From Larkinella terrae (lineage in GTDB: Bacteria; Bacteroidota; Bacteroidia; Cytophagales; Spirosomataceae), in contig NZ_WJXZ01000014.1 of assembly GCF_009668025.1 (NCBI RefSeq), positions 516,448 to 580,447 on the forward strand: a stretch of DNA of 64,000 nucleotides, read 5' to 3'. The position numbers were made by a program, and so were the translations under genes. The notes below the pieces were generated by a model. That model was not told the DNA's origin. It made no database searches and saw only the letters and a program-made list of their open reading frames with translations. The number at the start of each line of letters is the position of its first letter. The stretch's first letter is position 1. Below, piece by piece: positions 1 to 9,901 of this stretch.

Positions 1-1685
1 GCCGGATAATTCGGGTTCAGATAGGCAATCAATTTCGCTTTGTCGGCGTCATCCGGCATCCCCGTGCGGGTAATCACCAGTTCCATCGCCCGCAAAACGT
101 CCAGTTGCTGTTGTTCGGTCAGCGGTTCCAGCTTGATTTTCAGCAGCGAATTGAACATCTGGCTTTTCAGCGAAGCGTCTCCCTGATGCGTCAGGGCAAT
201 GATGGCGTAAGTCGAGCGAACCGGATCGGTTTCGGCCAGCGCTTTTGCCTGCCACTCGGCAACCGGCTGGTGTTCGATAGCAACGCGGGCGGCATAGCGA
301 ACAAACCGGTCGGGGTGGTTCAGGTGCGGCCAGGCGGCAGCAACCGCACCGGCTGCGGGACCAAACTGGTATTGCTCCAGGCTGGTTCTCAGCTTGGCCT
401 CCGGCGTTGGGGCAGGAGCCTGATTAGCAGCAGCCGTCGATTCGGAGCCGGTATAGGTCACGCGATACAAATCCGATTCCAGCCGACGTCCACCCGCCAG
501 GAAGTAAATAGCCCCGTCCGGACCAATCATTCCGTCGGTCAGCGGCAGGGGAGAACCGGAGATAAATTCTTCACCCGTGGCCGAATAAGAAGCCCCTTTG
601 GGAGTCAGGTGAACGGCGTACATGATCCCGAAACTCCAGTCGAACGCAAAAACCGCCTTCTGGTATTTGGCCGGGAAACGACCTCCGCGACCGGCAAAAA
701 CACCGGTTGGCGAGCCCTGACCCATGTTCAGCACGGCCGGTAAACAATCGGCGAAAGTGGGCGACCAGTTGGTTGCCGCCGTCCGCCAGCCGAATTCTGC
801 ACCACTCGTGATGTGGCAGATACGGGTTGGTTTGTACCAGGGCAGACCGAAATCCCACTCCATATCGGAATCATAACCGAAGATGTCACCCGCATCGTTG
901 AACGCAAAATCGAAGGTATTCCGGAAACCACCGGCGATAAATTCCCATTTTTTACCATCCGGATCGACTTTCGCCAGCCAGCCGCCCGGCGCCATCCGAT
1001 CAGCCGCGTGGCCGCGTGGGTCTTTGATTTGCGGGAACAGGTTGTCTTCTTTCCAGACGGGCGGCAACCGATACGCATCCATTTTCGGAATGTCGGTGAA
1101 GTTACCGCACATGAAGTAGATCGATTGCTTGTCGGGCGACAAAACCAGGCTGTGCGGCCCGTGTTCGCCTTCGCCCTGCAGCTCGCGAAGCAGCGTGATT
1201 TTATCAAACTGATCGTCGTTATCGGTGTCCTGCAAACGGTACAAACCGCTGCCTTTTTTGAACGCCTGGTCGCTGCGGTGGTTCACCATGACGTACAGAC
1301 TGTTGAACGCGTACAGCAAGCCCTGCGCGTAGCCCATGCCAACCCGCGACGTATCGCCTTTAATACTCAGCTTTTCAACCTTTGGCTTGGCCGACGAACC
1401 CAGCGGGGGCAATTCCAGCCGGTATAAAAAACCGTATTGATCCGACGTAATCATCCGGCCCTTGTTGTCGAAGGTCATCGAAACCCACGAACCTTTTCCA
1501 TCCTCGGAAGGACTGTACAAATGTTCCGCCTTAAAACCGGGCTGGAGTTTGAGCTTGCCGACTTTGGGGTCGTCGGCTGCGTTCTTGTCTGTTCCCGAGC
1601 CCTGCATCGTGACCCAGGAGGCCCCGACCAGAACAAGTGCTGAAACAGCTAGTACGAGTTTGGCTGTGTTAAAGCGTGAAAGCAT
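1..1685 (-). CDS. PVC-type membrane-bound dehydrogenase / sorbosone-dehydrogenase-like protein (3' end beyond window)
   Basis: I translated this by hand from an ATG at 1685. The frame stays open to base 1, so the C-terminus lies outside the window. The protein starts with a signal-anchor (MLSRFNTAKLVLAVSALVLV) and continues as a beta-propeller-like domain with repeated GDxF and GPDGAIYFLAGGRR segments, typical of the glucose/sorbosone dehydrogenase fold of PVC-type membrane-bound dehydrogenases. An alpha-helical HEAT-like segment follows (about residues 430-560). In this family a C-terminal c-type haem domain often comes next; it is not visible here. The likely role is periplasmic or surface oxidation of a sugar or polyol with electrons passed to a cytochrome. 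It is co-oriented with the GH106 gene 85 bp upstream. The fold assignment is fairly firm; the substrate is unknown. Confidence 0.75.
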   Translation of the reverse strand, partial: MLSRFNTAKLVLAVSALVLVGASWVTMQGSGTDKNAADDPKVGKLKLQPGFKAEHLYSPSEDGKGSWVSMTFDNKGRMITSDQYGFLYRLELPPLGSSAKPKVEKLSIKGDTSRVGMGYAQGLLYAFNSLYVMVNHRSDQAFKKGSGLYRLQDTDNDDQFDKITLLRELQGEGEHGPHSLVLSPDKQSIYFMCGNFTDIPKMDAYRLPPVWKEDNLFPQIKDPRGHAADRMAPGGWLAKVDPDGKKWEFIAGGFRNTFDFAFNDAGDIFGYDSDMEWDFGLPWYKPTRICHITSGAEFGWRTAATNWSPTFADCLPAVLNMGQGSPTGVFAGRGGRFPAKYQKAVFAFDWSFGIMYAVHLTPKGASYSATGEEFISGSPLPLTDGMIGPDGAIYFLAGGRRLESDLYRVTYTGSESTAAANQAPAPTPEAKLRTSLEQYQFGPAAGAVAAAWPHLNHPDRFVRYAARVAIEHQPVAEWQAKALAETDPVRSTYAIIALTHQGDASLKSQMFNSLLKIKLEPLTEQQQLDVLRAMELVITRTGMPDDADKAKLIAYLNPNYP

Positions 1686-1770
1686 AATGAAGTAGATAAA
1701 GGTTTAATAATGTACTGTTACTAATCGACTGAATACCACCGGTAACAAGCCGGTTTTTAAATTATATTCG

Positions 1771-4722
1771 TTATTGTTGACTGTTCCGGCTAACGCCCAG
1801 AATCCGCACCGGCCCGGCTAATCCCGCCGGTAGTAAAGTGTTTTCTTTCCCTTTGAACTGCGCATACTTGTTATTTCCCTTGACGGCTTCGCCAATAAAG
1901 CCATTCCGGCGGGATGTCGTGACCTGTACTGTCAGGTTATTTTCACCCGGTTTTAGGAATTTGGTAACATCAAGTTGATAAGGTGCAAAGAGTCTTTTTC
2001 CTACTGATTGATTGTTGACGGTTACATTTGCCGTAAAAAACACCTTCCCCAAATCCACAACGTACTGAATGGCCGGGTCAACGGTTTTTACGTTGAAGGT
2101 TGCCGTATAAACGCTTTCGTCGGACTTGTATTTCAGTTGATCGTTCAAACGCCAATCCAGAAGCTGACTGTTTTTCAGGCTGACGTCGCCAACCGTAATG
2201 TTCCAGGTACTGAGCTTCAGCAATTCGCTGGTTTTGCTGGTCAGCGTGGGGTCCGGTGCCGAGACCAACGCGGCCGCAATTGGCGTTTTGACTGATGCAT
2301 ACAACATCACCGAACCGTACGGGGGTAATTCATAGCTGATGGCCTTGCCGGTTGCGGTTTCAATCTTGCCGTTTTCGGGGTTGAGCCAGTAACCCGACGT
2401 AAACATTCCGTCCAGATTCAGTGCTATCGTTTGCCACTGATCGGTTTTATTCCAGATGAATTTGAGCTGGCTGCCGTCCTGCATCAGCCGGGTAATCTGA
2501 CGCGAAAAATCCACCGGTTTGGCAAACCGGATCGACTGGCGAATGCTGGCGACGGCGGTTTCGTCGAACCCGGTTTTGGTCGTTTTCTGCTGCCCGACTT
2601 CGTTCATCAACTGCGCCGTCTGCTGATCATTGGCTGCGTAATCCAGGAACGAAGGCTGTTTCTGGGGTAGTTTCCCGACGGCCCAGATCGGTAAGCCCTG
2701 TTTGCTCAGCGCATTGACGTGTTTCGCGCTGGCTAGGTCAATGTAGGGCAGGTTGGCCAGAATAAGGCCCTGATACTGGCTTTCGTTAACCGTGAGTTTC
2801 CCGTTCGCGAACGTTGCTTTCTGCAAAGATTCGTCGTTGACAAACTCCCAGGAAATGCCGTTCGCTTCCAGCGCATTGACGGTTTTCCACAATTCTTTAT
2901 ACCAGGTATTGAGAGGGGTTTTGGGCGCTTCAAACGTACCGAACGCGCCAACCTCCTTCGGTTCAACGCCTTCAAAATAACCGCGATACAGAATTTCGTT
3001 CGGATTCAGGGCGAGCTGGTCTTCCGAAAAATCGTTGAAGGGCATGTAAATCAGCACATCGGTCTGCGGTTTTCCAGACCGGAGGGCGTACTGACAACGC
3101 GCCAGATACTGGTTGACGGTTTTGATGTCTTTCCAGAACGGGTCGGACTCGTTCATTCCCGTCGAAAAATTGACGAACGCATTAAAGGGCGACGACCAGG
3201 TGTTCCAGCCCTCTTTGCCGTATTCGCCGGGATTGTATTTATAGGGCGTTCCGTGGTAAATCAATTGGTTGATTCCGCAGGCAAACGACTTATCGGCCCA
3301 GACTTTGATTTTCTGGGGCGTGGTCATTTCGGCCCGGAAAATGGAGACGAACGACTCCTGCGTGATGACCGGTTTGTTGTACAGGTGCGCGCCCGATGTC
3401 ACCAGTTTCAGATAACCTTCCGAACCTTCAGCAAACAGTTGCTCGGCTTCCGGAATGTCGGCGGCTCCGGCGGCCCCGATCACATCGATCGGAAAACCGT
3501 AGGCCTGCGTGCGGTGGAGCATGCCGCGTTTTTGCATCCAGCCATCGCTCGCTTTGATGAAATTGGTTTTGAAAACCTCGTTGACGGCAAGGTCGTAGTC
3601 GTGCATCAACCGCCAGCCTTCCGTGATATTGAAGGTGAACGGCGGTTTCGCGCCTTTGTACATACTTGCCAGGTAGGTCGGGTGGTTGTAGCCTTTCTGG
3701 AAAACCGCCCCCAGGTACGGCGCAATGTCGTAGCCGTTTTTCTCCCTGAACACCTTCAGAAAATCCGGCGAAATAATCCGGTCGGTATGAAATTCGTAGC
3801 TGTCGTTGAAAACCGCCCGCAGCGGTTTTCCGTAATAAGCGGGCAAACCGGTTCGGTCGCCCAACAGGTAATCGTAGGTTTTGTCGACCACGACCGGATC
3901 GAGGTGATCAATGACGTAGTTGGTTTTTGATGAAGCAATGAGCGACGGTTTTTCGCCGGTCGGAATCGACCAGGCGGCAACGATGCGCCAGTTTCCACCG
4001 GTCGGAGCCTGCCAGTTGAGTTTCCCGCCCGAAACTTTGTCGGTCAGGTCCACAAGGGATTTCGGATCCAGAACGGCTTGATTGTCACTTTTACCGGTTT
4101 CGCGGGCAGCAATCACACTTTTCAGACTGGCCCATTCCGGTTTCACGGGATTCTTTTGCAGCATCATCGCCAGCATGCCCGTCGGTTTGCCGTGGGCTTC
4201 CTGCGGTCGGGGCAGTTCGCCCGAAAACGTTTGACCGCCCGCCAGACTGGTGTCGGTGATGGCGAGTGTTTTCATGCTTTCTTTCGGATCAAAAAAAGCA
4301 CCACCCAGCGGCCAGCCGCTTCCGCCGTTCATGTCCACGACGACCTCCGACTGCTGCGCCTGCTGCATGATCGCCCGCAGGTGTTCGTAAAAAGAGGGGG
4401 TATCCCAGCTATTGACCCGATCGACCTGCGCTTTGGGAGCGTTTGGATTGGTGCCCATCGTGAGGGGCTGTACTTCGACACCGGCGAAACCGTTGTCGGC
4501 CAGTGTTTTAATTTCGCGCTGGAGTTCTTCGCTCGTGATGTCGTTGCCGGGCAGCCACCAGCGGGTAAACGGGCCAAATGCCCGGGGCGCTTTTTGAAAG
4601 GTTGATGCGTCGAAGTCAAAATACGGAAACCATTCTTTGGACTCAGACGACGTTTTCGGTTCCGGCCCGCAGGCTAAACCGGCCAGACTGACCAACCCAA
4701 TGATTAACGTACTTTTTTTCAT
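1771..4722 (-). CDS. GH106-type glycoside hydrolase lipoprotein (alpha-L-rhamnosidase-like)
   Basis: A 983-residue exported lipoprotein: a short hydrophobic leader ends in LAGLAC with Cys18 as the probable lipidated residue. Around residues 50-85 it carries FTRWWLPGNDITSEELQREI followed by NGFAGVEVQPL, the N-terminal hallmark of the large GH106-like alpha-L-rhamnosidase superfamily. The C-terminal third has galactose-binding-like sheets (RLFAPYQLDVTKFLKPGENN), as in these multidomain enzymes. It would remove terminal L-rhamnose or a related sugar from a plant or bacterial polysaccharide outside the cell or in the periplasm. It lies downstream of SusC1/SusD1, from which it is separated by a strong terminator at 4784-4820, so it may have its own promoter or depend on read-through. 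The family call is good; the linkage specificity is not known. Confidence 0.8.
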   Translation of the reverse strand: MKKSTLIIGLVSLAGLACGPEPKTSSESKEWFPYFDFDASTFQKAPRAFGPFTRWWLPGNDITSEELQREIKTLADNGFAGVEVQPLTMGTNPNAPKAQVDRVNSWDTPSFYEHLRAIMQQAQQSEVVVDMNGGSGWPLGGAFFDPKESMKTLAITDTSLAGGQTFSGELPRPQEAHGKPTGMLAMMLQKNPVKPEWASLKSVIAARETGKSDNQAVLDPKSLVDLTDKVSGGKLNWQAPTGGNWRIVAAWSIPTGEKPSLIASSKTNYVIDHLDPVVVDKTYDYLLGDRTGLPAYYGKPLRAVFNDSYEFHTDRIISPDFLKVFREKNGYDIAPYLGAVFQKGYNHPTYLASMYKGAKPPFTFNITEGWRLMHDYDLAVNEVFKTNFIKASDGWMQKRGMLHRTQAYGFPIDVIGAAGAADIPEAEQLFAEGSEGYLKLVTSGAHLYNKPVITQESFVSIFRAEMTTPQKIKVWADKSFACGINQLIYHGTPYKYNPGEYGKEGWNTWSSPFNAFVNFSTGMNESDPFWKDIKTVNQYLARCQYALRSGKPQTDVLIYMPFNDFSEDQLALNPNEILYRGYFEGVEPKEVGAFGTFEAPKTPLNTWYKELWKTVNALEANGISWEFVNDESLQKATFANGKLTVNESQYQGLILANLPYIDLASAKHVNALSKQGLPIWAVGKLPQKQPSFLDYAANDQQTAQLMNEVGQQKTTKTGFDETAVASIRQSIRFAKPVDFSRQITRLMQDGSQLKFIWNKTDQWQTIALNLDGMFTSGYWLNPENGKIETATGKAISYELPPYGSVMLYASVKTPIAAALVSAPDPTLTSKTSELLKLSTWNITVGDVSLKNSQLLDWRLNDQLKYKSDESVYTATFNVKTVDPAIQYVVDLGKVFFTANVTVNNQSVGKRLFAPYQLDVTKFLKPGENNLTVQVTTSRRNGFIGEAVKGNNKYAQFKGKENTLLPAGLAGPVRILGVSRNSQQ

Positions 4723-4783
4723 AAAGCCAGGTGAGCAACTAAAAATCGTATTGACCAGCGATACGTAAAGCGAATAAAAAGAG

Positions 4784-4820
4784 TAAAAACCCGACCGGTT
4801 TTCGGAAAAACCGGTCGGGG
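4784..4820 (-). terminator. Rho-independent terminator after SusD1
   Basis: A perfect 13-bp stem (CCCGACCGGTTTT at 4790-4802 and its complement at 4807-4819) with a 4-nt loop is followed on the minus strand by a run of T. It starts 9 bp past the SusD1 stop codon. It should end most SusC1-SusD1 transcripts before the GH106 gene. Confidence 0.85.
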
Positions 4821-4828
4821 TAAGACCA

Positions 4829-6334
4829 TTAAAAATTGGGCGTCAAAGCGGCTTCAACGGCGGGCAAACCATAGTAGTCGTCCAGAACCGTAAAGGCGTT
4901 TGGTGGCGGAACGGCTCCTTTCGGGAAGTAATAATCCAGCGGATTGGCCTTCACTTTGGCACCGTACGCACCGATGATTTCCTTCACGCGTCCCGTGCGG
5001 GTCAAATCGAACCAGCGTTTGTTTTCAAAGGCCAGCTCAACGCGTCTTTCCTTGAAGATGGCTTCCCGCATCGTAGCCTGCGACGTAGCCGTTGTAGCGG
5101 CCAAACCGGCCCGGGCCCGTACCTGATTCAGGTAGGTCGCGGCATCAGCGGTTTTTCCCTGCTCGTTCAACGCTTCAGCCAGGAACAGCAGCACTTCCGC
5201 ATAGCGATAAACCGGCCAGTTCTGGCCCGTGTTGTTATGCAGCGAGTGCGGCCGAACGTATTTTTTGATGTACGGATACACCTTGTTGTCCCGCAGACTC
5301 TGACTCAGCGTTACGTAACCAATCGAAATATCCTTCCGTTTGTCACCGGCTTCGTAGGCGGCAATCAGATCCGGCGTCGGAATGTTGTTACTCTCCTGCG
5401 AAGTAGGCTGCGCATTCGAGGTTCCGGTAAACGGTTGCAACTCAGCCGCGGTGATCGGCGAAGGCATGAAGCGGTACATCTGGTTACCGTTGTAGCCCGC
5501 TGATCCTTCCATATACTGAATCTCAAAAACCGACTCCTGGTTGTTCTTGTTGGTAGCCGTGAACGAAAAGGCGTTGTTGTAATCGGGCATCAACATATAA
5601 CCGTCGTTAGCCACAACGTCCTTCAGCACGGTTTCCGCCTGAGCCCATTTTTTCTGGGTGATGTACAGGTTTGCCAGCAGCGTTTTAGCCGCCCCCGAAG
5701 TGGCGCGACCTGCTTCCTGTTTTGCCTTGTTCAGCAGCGATTTACTGGCTTCCGTCGCATCTTTTTCAATCTGCGCGTACACCTGATCGGCCGTTGCCAG
5801 CGGTGAAGCGGCATCTTCGCGGCTGGTGACCGGCGTTAAGTGCAGGGGAACTTTACCAAACAGGCGAATCAGATCAAAATAGGCAAAGGCCCGCAGAAAC
5901 TGCGCCTGTCCTTTCAAATTGTTCTTTGAATCGGCGGCAAAATTGATCGGATCGATCGTTGTCAGGATTTGATTAGCCCGGGCAATGATCTGGTAATTAA
6001 GGCGATACTGCACCAATACGTTATCATTGGCCGTTACACCGTTGGCCGTTGGAACCGCAAAATCGGCTACGTTTTCCGTGGCATCAACGGCACCATACAG
6101 GGTGTTCCGACCATAGTAGGTATTATCGGAGTGCATCTCCTCCAGAACCCACGCCCGTTCGTTAAACATCTGCCGAAGCGGTGCATAGGCCGCATTGACG
6201 GCCTGCTGAAAGTCAGCTTCTTTGGAGAAAAAAGTGGCCGAACTCAAAGCGGTTTCGGGTACAACAACTAAGAAATCTTTGCAACTGCTTAAGACAAAAG
6301 CCATAAGCCCGGCTGCGATATATTTTGTTTTCAT
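4829..6334 (-). CDS. SusD/RagB family nutrient-binding outer membrane lipoprotein (SusD1)
   Basis: A 501-residue SusD-type surface lipoprotein. The signal ends VLSSC at residue 19, followed by K-D, which fits the Bacteroidota lipoprotein export signal for surface display. TPR-like helices follow, and the C-terminal RagB/SusD segment contains YRYAEVLLFLAEALNEQGK and RRVELAFENKRWFDLTRTG, diagnostic of the family. It caps the SusC1 channel and captures an oligosaccharide or other ligand for TonB-dependent import. It starts 39 bp after the SusC1 stop, so the two are cotranscribed. The family is certain; the ligand is unknown, though the downstream GH106 gene hints at rhamnose-containing glycans. 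Confidence 0.95.
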   Translation of the reverse strand: MKTKYIAAGLMAFVLSSCKDFLVVVPETALSSATFFSKEADFQQAVNAAYAPLRQMFNERAWVLEEMHSDNTYYGRNTLYGAVDATENVADFAVPTANGVTANDNVLVQYRLNYQIIARANQILTTIDPINFAADSKNNLKGQAQFLRAFAYFDLIRLFGKVPLHLTPVTSREDAASPLATADQVYAQIEKDATEASKSLLNKAKQEAGRATSGAAKTLLANLYITQKKWAQAETVLKDVVANDGYMLMPDYNNAFSFTATNKNNQESVFEIQYMEGSAGYNGNQMYRFMPSPITAAELQPFTGTSNAQPTSQESNNIPTPDLIAAYEAGDKRKDISIGYVTLSQSLRDNKVYPYIKKYVRPHSLHNNTGQNWPVYRYAEVLLFLAEALNEQGKTADAATYLNQVRARAGLAATTATSQATMREAIFKERRVELAFENKRWFDLTRTGRVKEIIGAYGAKVKANPLDYYFPKGAVPPPNAFTVLDDYYGLPAVEAALTPNF

Positions 6335-6373
6335 TCCTGATCAGAATTAAATGAGTTTAAAAATCGGCCTGAC

Positions 6374-9300
6374 TTAGAAATTCAGATTGATGCCCAGCGT
6401 GTACGTACGCGGAACCGGGTAGCTGGAGAAGTCAACCCCCTGGCTCAGGTTCCCACCGTCACCATTTCCATCACCCTGTGCACTGGTTTCCGGATTCGGT
6501 CCACCGGTGTATTTCGTGAATACATACACCTGTTGGATGGAAGCGTACAGACGAGCCGATTTAAAGAATTTATTGATCGCGCCGATGTTGTAGCCCAGCG
6601 TGATGTTTTTGATCGTGAAAAACGAGGCATCGGCCAGGAATTGCGTACTGTTCCAGTCACGCTCGATACCGGTAAAGTTACCACCGTTGTTGGTCGCGCC
6701 GAACATGCCAGTACCCGGCGTGATGACGGTCGTAGCAACGCCCGCTGCGTTATTCTGCACCCGGAAGCGATCTTTCACACCAGCTACCATGTTGAAAACC
6801 GCATCGAGGTTAGCCGTGCTGTAGAGGTGGCGAACCCAAAGCTGGTTGCCGTATGAACCCGAGCCTACGACGGAGAAATCCCAGTTGCCGTACGTCAGGG
6901 TGTTGGTAATCCCGTAGAGGAATTTCGGGAACGGAGTTCCAATGATCGTCCGGTCGTCGGCGTCACCACCGTACGTAATCACACCATCGCCGTTCACATC
7001 TTTCATCTTGATCGTGCCGATGGCCGAACGACCCGGAATGATCGGTGAGTTTTTCAGCTCTTCCGCATTCTGGTAATAACCTTCTTTGATCAGACCGTAG
7101 AACTGACCGAATGGCTGACCAACCTGCGTAATGTGGAACGTACCGTATACGCGGTCGATGCCCGGAGCCAGCGAAACCACCTTGTTCCGGTTGAAGGAAA
7201 TGTTGGCGTTGGTCGTCCATTTCAGTTTGCCTTCCGTGTTGCGGGTTGTCAGAGCGAATTCGTGGCCCCAGAATTTAATCTCACCGATGTTATCGTTGAA
7301 GTTACCAAAACCGGCTTCCTGCGGAATCTGCACGGCGTACAACAGGTTGGTAGTCCGTTTCGAATAGTAATCATACGTAAACTGAATCCGGTCGTTGAGA
7401 ATACCCAGGTCTAAACCTAAGTCCAGCTGTTTGGTCGTTTCCCAGCCCAGGTTGTTGTTTGCCAGGGAGGTTACGGCAGCCCCCGTTGCCACGTTACTAC
7501 CAAAAACCGAGTTGACGGTGTTGTTCACCAGTGCATACTGCGTGTAGTTACCGATGTTGTTGTTACCGATTACCCCGTAGCTGGCCCGCAGTTTGGCAAA
7601 AGATACCTGTGAGATGCTTTTAACAAAATCTTCATCCGAAATAACCCAACCGGCTGATACCGATGGGAACGTACCCCAGCGGTTGGCCGAACCGAACCGC
7701 GACGAACCGTCCGTCCGGATGGCCGCGGTCAGCAGGTATTTTCCTTTGTAGTTATACGACAAACGCGATAGATACGACGTCAGTGTCCATTCGTTTACGC
7801 CATTGGTCGTACCACCCCGGTTGATGTTCAATGCGCCCTGAATGGTTGGCAGCCGGTCGTCGGCGTAGGTGTCGGCCTGAATCCGGGAGAATTCCTGACG
7901 ATACCGCTGATTGGTGAAACCGCCCAGCAGTTCAAAGTTGTGTTCGCCGAAAGACCGCGAGTAAGTGGCCGTGTTTTCGTTCAGCCAACCCACGTTTTCC
8001 AGGCTCTGACGGATTGAAACGGCGGTTGTCGGAATCGGAACGTTGATCGCGCTCGTGGCCGTCGACGGGTTGAAGAAGAAAAACTTGTTGTTTTCAAACT
8101 CGACGTTGATCGTCGATTTCAGGTTCAGACCCTTGATTGGGCTATATTGAATATAGGCATTGCTCAGGATCTTGGTCTGTTTGGTTTCGTTGACCAGTTC
8201 ATTCGCGGCCCGTACCCAGTTCGGATAGGCAAAGATGTTACCCGTGCTGCCCGGAAACTGGTTGTATTTGGTCAGTTCGCCGTTGGCATCGTAAATCGGC
8301 ATCACCGGCCAGGTGTGCAGCGCGTTGAACAGAATACCGGTTCCGCGATCACCATCGGTCCGGGGCGTGTTATCGAAAACGTACTGGGGAGCCACGTTGA
8401 AGCCCACCCGCACTTTTTCGGAGATATCATAATCCGTATTCATCCGGAGGGAATACCGGTTGTATTTGGTGTTCAAAACCACCCCTTCCTGGTTGAATAC
8501 CCCACCGACGATCGACGTTCTGGATTTTTCCGTGTTCGATGAAATACTCAGGTTGTAGCTTTGAATGGGAGCTTTCCGCAACAGGGCACCGTACCAGTCG
8601 TTGTTCTTGCCTTCATATTGCGACGGATTCTGGAATTCGACCGGAACCGCCTGGCCCTGATCTTCGTAGTATTCTTTCTTGAACTGCGCAAATTCAACGG
8701 CGTTCAGCATTTTAACCCGGCCTTTTTCCGGAACCTGCTGCATACCGTAATACGCGTTAAAGCTCACGCTGGTCTGACCGGCTTTTCCGCGTTTGGTCGT
8801 TACAAGCACCACGCCGTTGGCCGCCCGCGAACCGTACAGTGAAGTCGAAGAGGCATCTTTCAATACCGTAATTTCTTCAATTTCATCGGGGTTGATGGCA
8901 CCGATGCTACCGGTAATCGGAAAACCGTCGACGACATACAGCGGATCGCTACCGGCCGAAACCGACAACTGGCCCCGAATCCGGACCGACATCCCCTGAC
9001 CGGGTTTACCCGTAGTCTGGTTGATCTGAACCCCCGCCAGACGGCCCTGCAATTTCTGGGTCACCTGCGAAACCGGAATGTCTTTCAGTTCTTTGGCCGA
9101 TACGGTTTGAACGGCCCCCGTCACTTCTTTTTTCAACTGGCTACCGTAACCCACGACGACAACTTCCGACAGCGTCTGGTCGTCGGGTTTCATTTTGATG
9201 GTCAGGTTGGTTTGCGTGCCAACGGTAATTTCCTGTTTCAGGTAACCAACGGAACTGAAAACCAAAACCGCCCTTTCACTGGTTACTGAAATTCTGAATT

Positions 9301-9565
9301 TACCCTGCGCATCGGTGGTGGTTCCCTGGCTGGAGCCTTTCACGACGACGTTTACACCGGGCAGACCCACTCCGGCTTCGTCGGTTACCGTTCCGTTGAC
9401 ATCGGCTACAACGGCGGCTGTATGGGTTGTTGATTTGTTTTTATTGCCATCACCGTCGGTATTTGCCCAAACGGTGCTGGTTACTAAACTCACTAACAGA
9501 CACGGCACCAGCATCTGTTTTACATAAAATCGGGGATCACCCAATGGAGTAATGCATCTTTTCAT
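6374..9565 (-). CDS. SusC/RagA family TonB-linked outer membrane transporter (SusC1)
   Basis: A SusC-type TonB-dependent porin. I prefer the ATG at 9565 (MKRCITPLGDPRFY), which puts a hydrophobic signal peptide ending VWA near the N-terminus; the frame is open to another ATG at 9622, which would add 19 residues. After the signal comes a carboxypeptidase-regulatory-like domain (GVGLPGVNVVVKG), a TonB-box-like VVVVGYGSQ, the plug with LKDASSTSLYGSRAANGVV, and a 22-strand barrel ending in the usual aromatic residue (NLNF). No STN domain precedes the regulatory-like domain, so direct sigma/anti-sigma coupling is not expected. With SusD1 it imports a ligand across the outer membrane. The family is certain; the substrate is not. 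Confidence 0.95.
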   Translation of the reverse strand: MKRCITPLGDPRFYVKQMLVPCLLVSLVTSTVWANTDGDGNKNKSTTHTAAVVADVNGTVTDEAGVGLPGVNVVVKGSSQGTTTDAQGKFRISVTSERAVLVFSSVGYLKQEITVGTQTNLTIKMKPDDQTLSEVVVVGYGSQLKKEVTGAVQTVSAKELKDIPVSQVTQKLQGRLAGVQINQTTGKPGQGMSVRIRGQLSVSAGSDPLYVVDGFPITGSIGAINPDEIEEITVLKDASSTSLYGSRAANGVVLVTTKRGKAGQTSVSFNAYYGMQQVPEKGRVKMLNAVEFAQFKKEYYEDQGQAVPVEFQNPSQYEGKNNDWYGALLRKAPIQSYNLSISSNTEKSRTSIVGGVFNQEGVVLNTKYNRYSLRMNTDYDISEKVRVGFNVAPQYVFDNTPRTDGDRGTGILFNALHTWPVMPIYDANGELTKYNQFPGSTGNIFAYPNWVRAANELVNETKQTKILSNAYIQYSPIKGLNLKSTINVEFENNKFFFFNPSTATSAINVPIPTTAVSIRQSLENVGWLNENTATYSRSFGEHNFELLGGFTNQRYRQEFSRIQADTYADDRLPTIQGALNINRGGTTNGVNEWTLTSYLSRLSYNYKGKYLLTAAIRTDGSSRFGSANRWGTFPSVSAGWVISDEDFVKSISQVSFAKLRASYGVIGNNNIGNYTQYALVNNTVNSVFGSNVATGAAVTSLANNNLGWETTKQLDLGLDLGILNDRIQFTYDYYSKRTTNLLYAVQIPQEAGFGNFNDNIGEIKFWGHEFALTTRNTEGKLKWTTNANISFNRNKVVSLAPGIDRVYGTFHITQVGQPFGQFYGLIKEGYYQNAEELKNSPIIPGRSAIGTIKMKDVNGDGVITYGGDADDRTIIGTPFPKFLYGITNTLTYGNWDFSVVGSGSYGNQLWVRHLYSTANLDAVFNMVAGVKDRFRVQNNAAGVATTVITPGTGMFGATNNGGNFTGIERDWNSTQFLADASFFTIKNITLGYNIGAINKFFKSARLYASIQQVYVFTKYTGGPNPETSAQGDGNGDGGNLSQGVDFSSYPVPRTYTLGINLNF

Positions 9566-9901
9566 AATCGAGAAGGTAAATGGTTTTAGAAAAATGGAGT
9601 CTCCACCGTAGAGAGAGGACAATTTCTTTCAGTTCTGTCAGTGGAGGTGAGACTGGAATGATTCTGACATCCCGGAGTCTTTTCTAACAGGTTTTAATCA
9701 GAGCATGAGAGACGTTGGTTAGGTTCTACTTACGATGTTAAGGTGGTGCTTTTAGGAATGGACAAACCGGCCAGGGATTGCAGTATTATTCAATTAAATG
9801 CATGAGCAAACTGCAAGTAATTATCAAATTAATTCAATTTACGAAGATGTATGGCAACGACTATCCTTTACTCTGCTGTTTTAGCAAAAAAAAACGTTTT
9901 T
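9566..9901. other. 336-bp intergenic gap upstream of SusC1
   Basis: No gene is apparent. The gap must hold the promoter of the SusC1-SusD1 transcript and the 3' end of the DUF1501 gene. A weak AT-rich palindrome (seven A, CG, seven T) lies at about 9889-9904, right at the DUF1501 stop, and could act as a poor terminator. I see no clear -33/-7 Bacteroidota promoter and no conserved RNA. Confidence 0.4.
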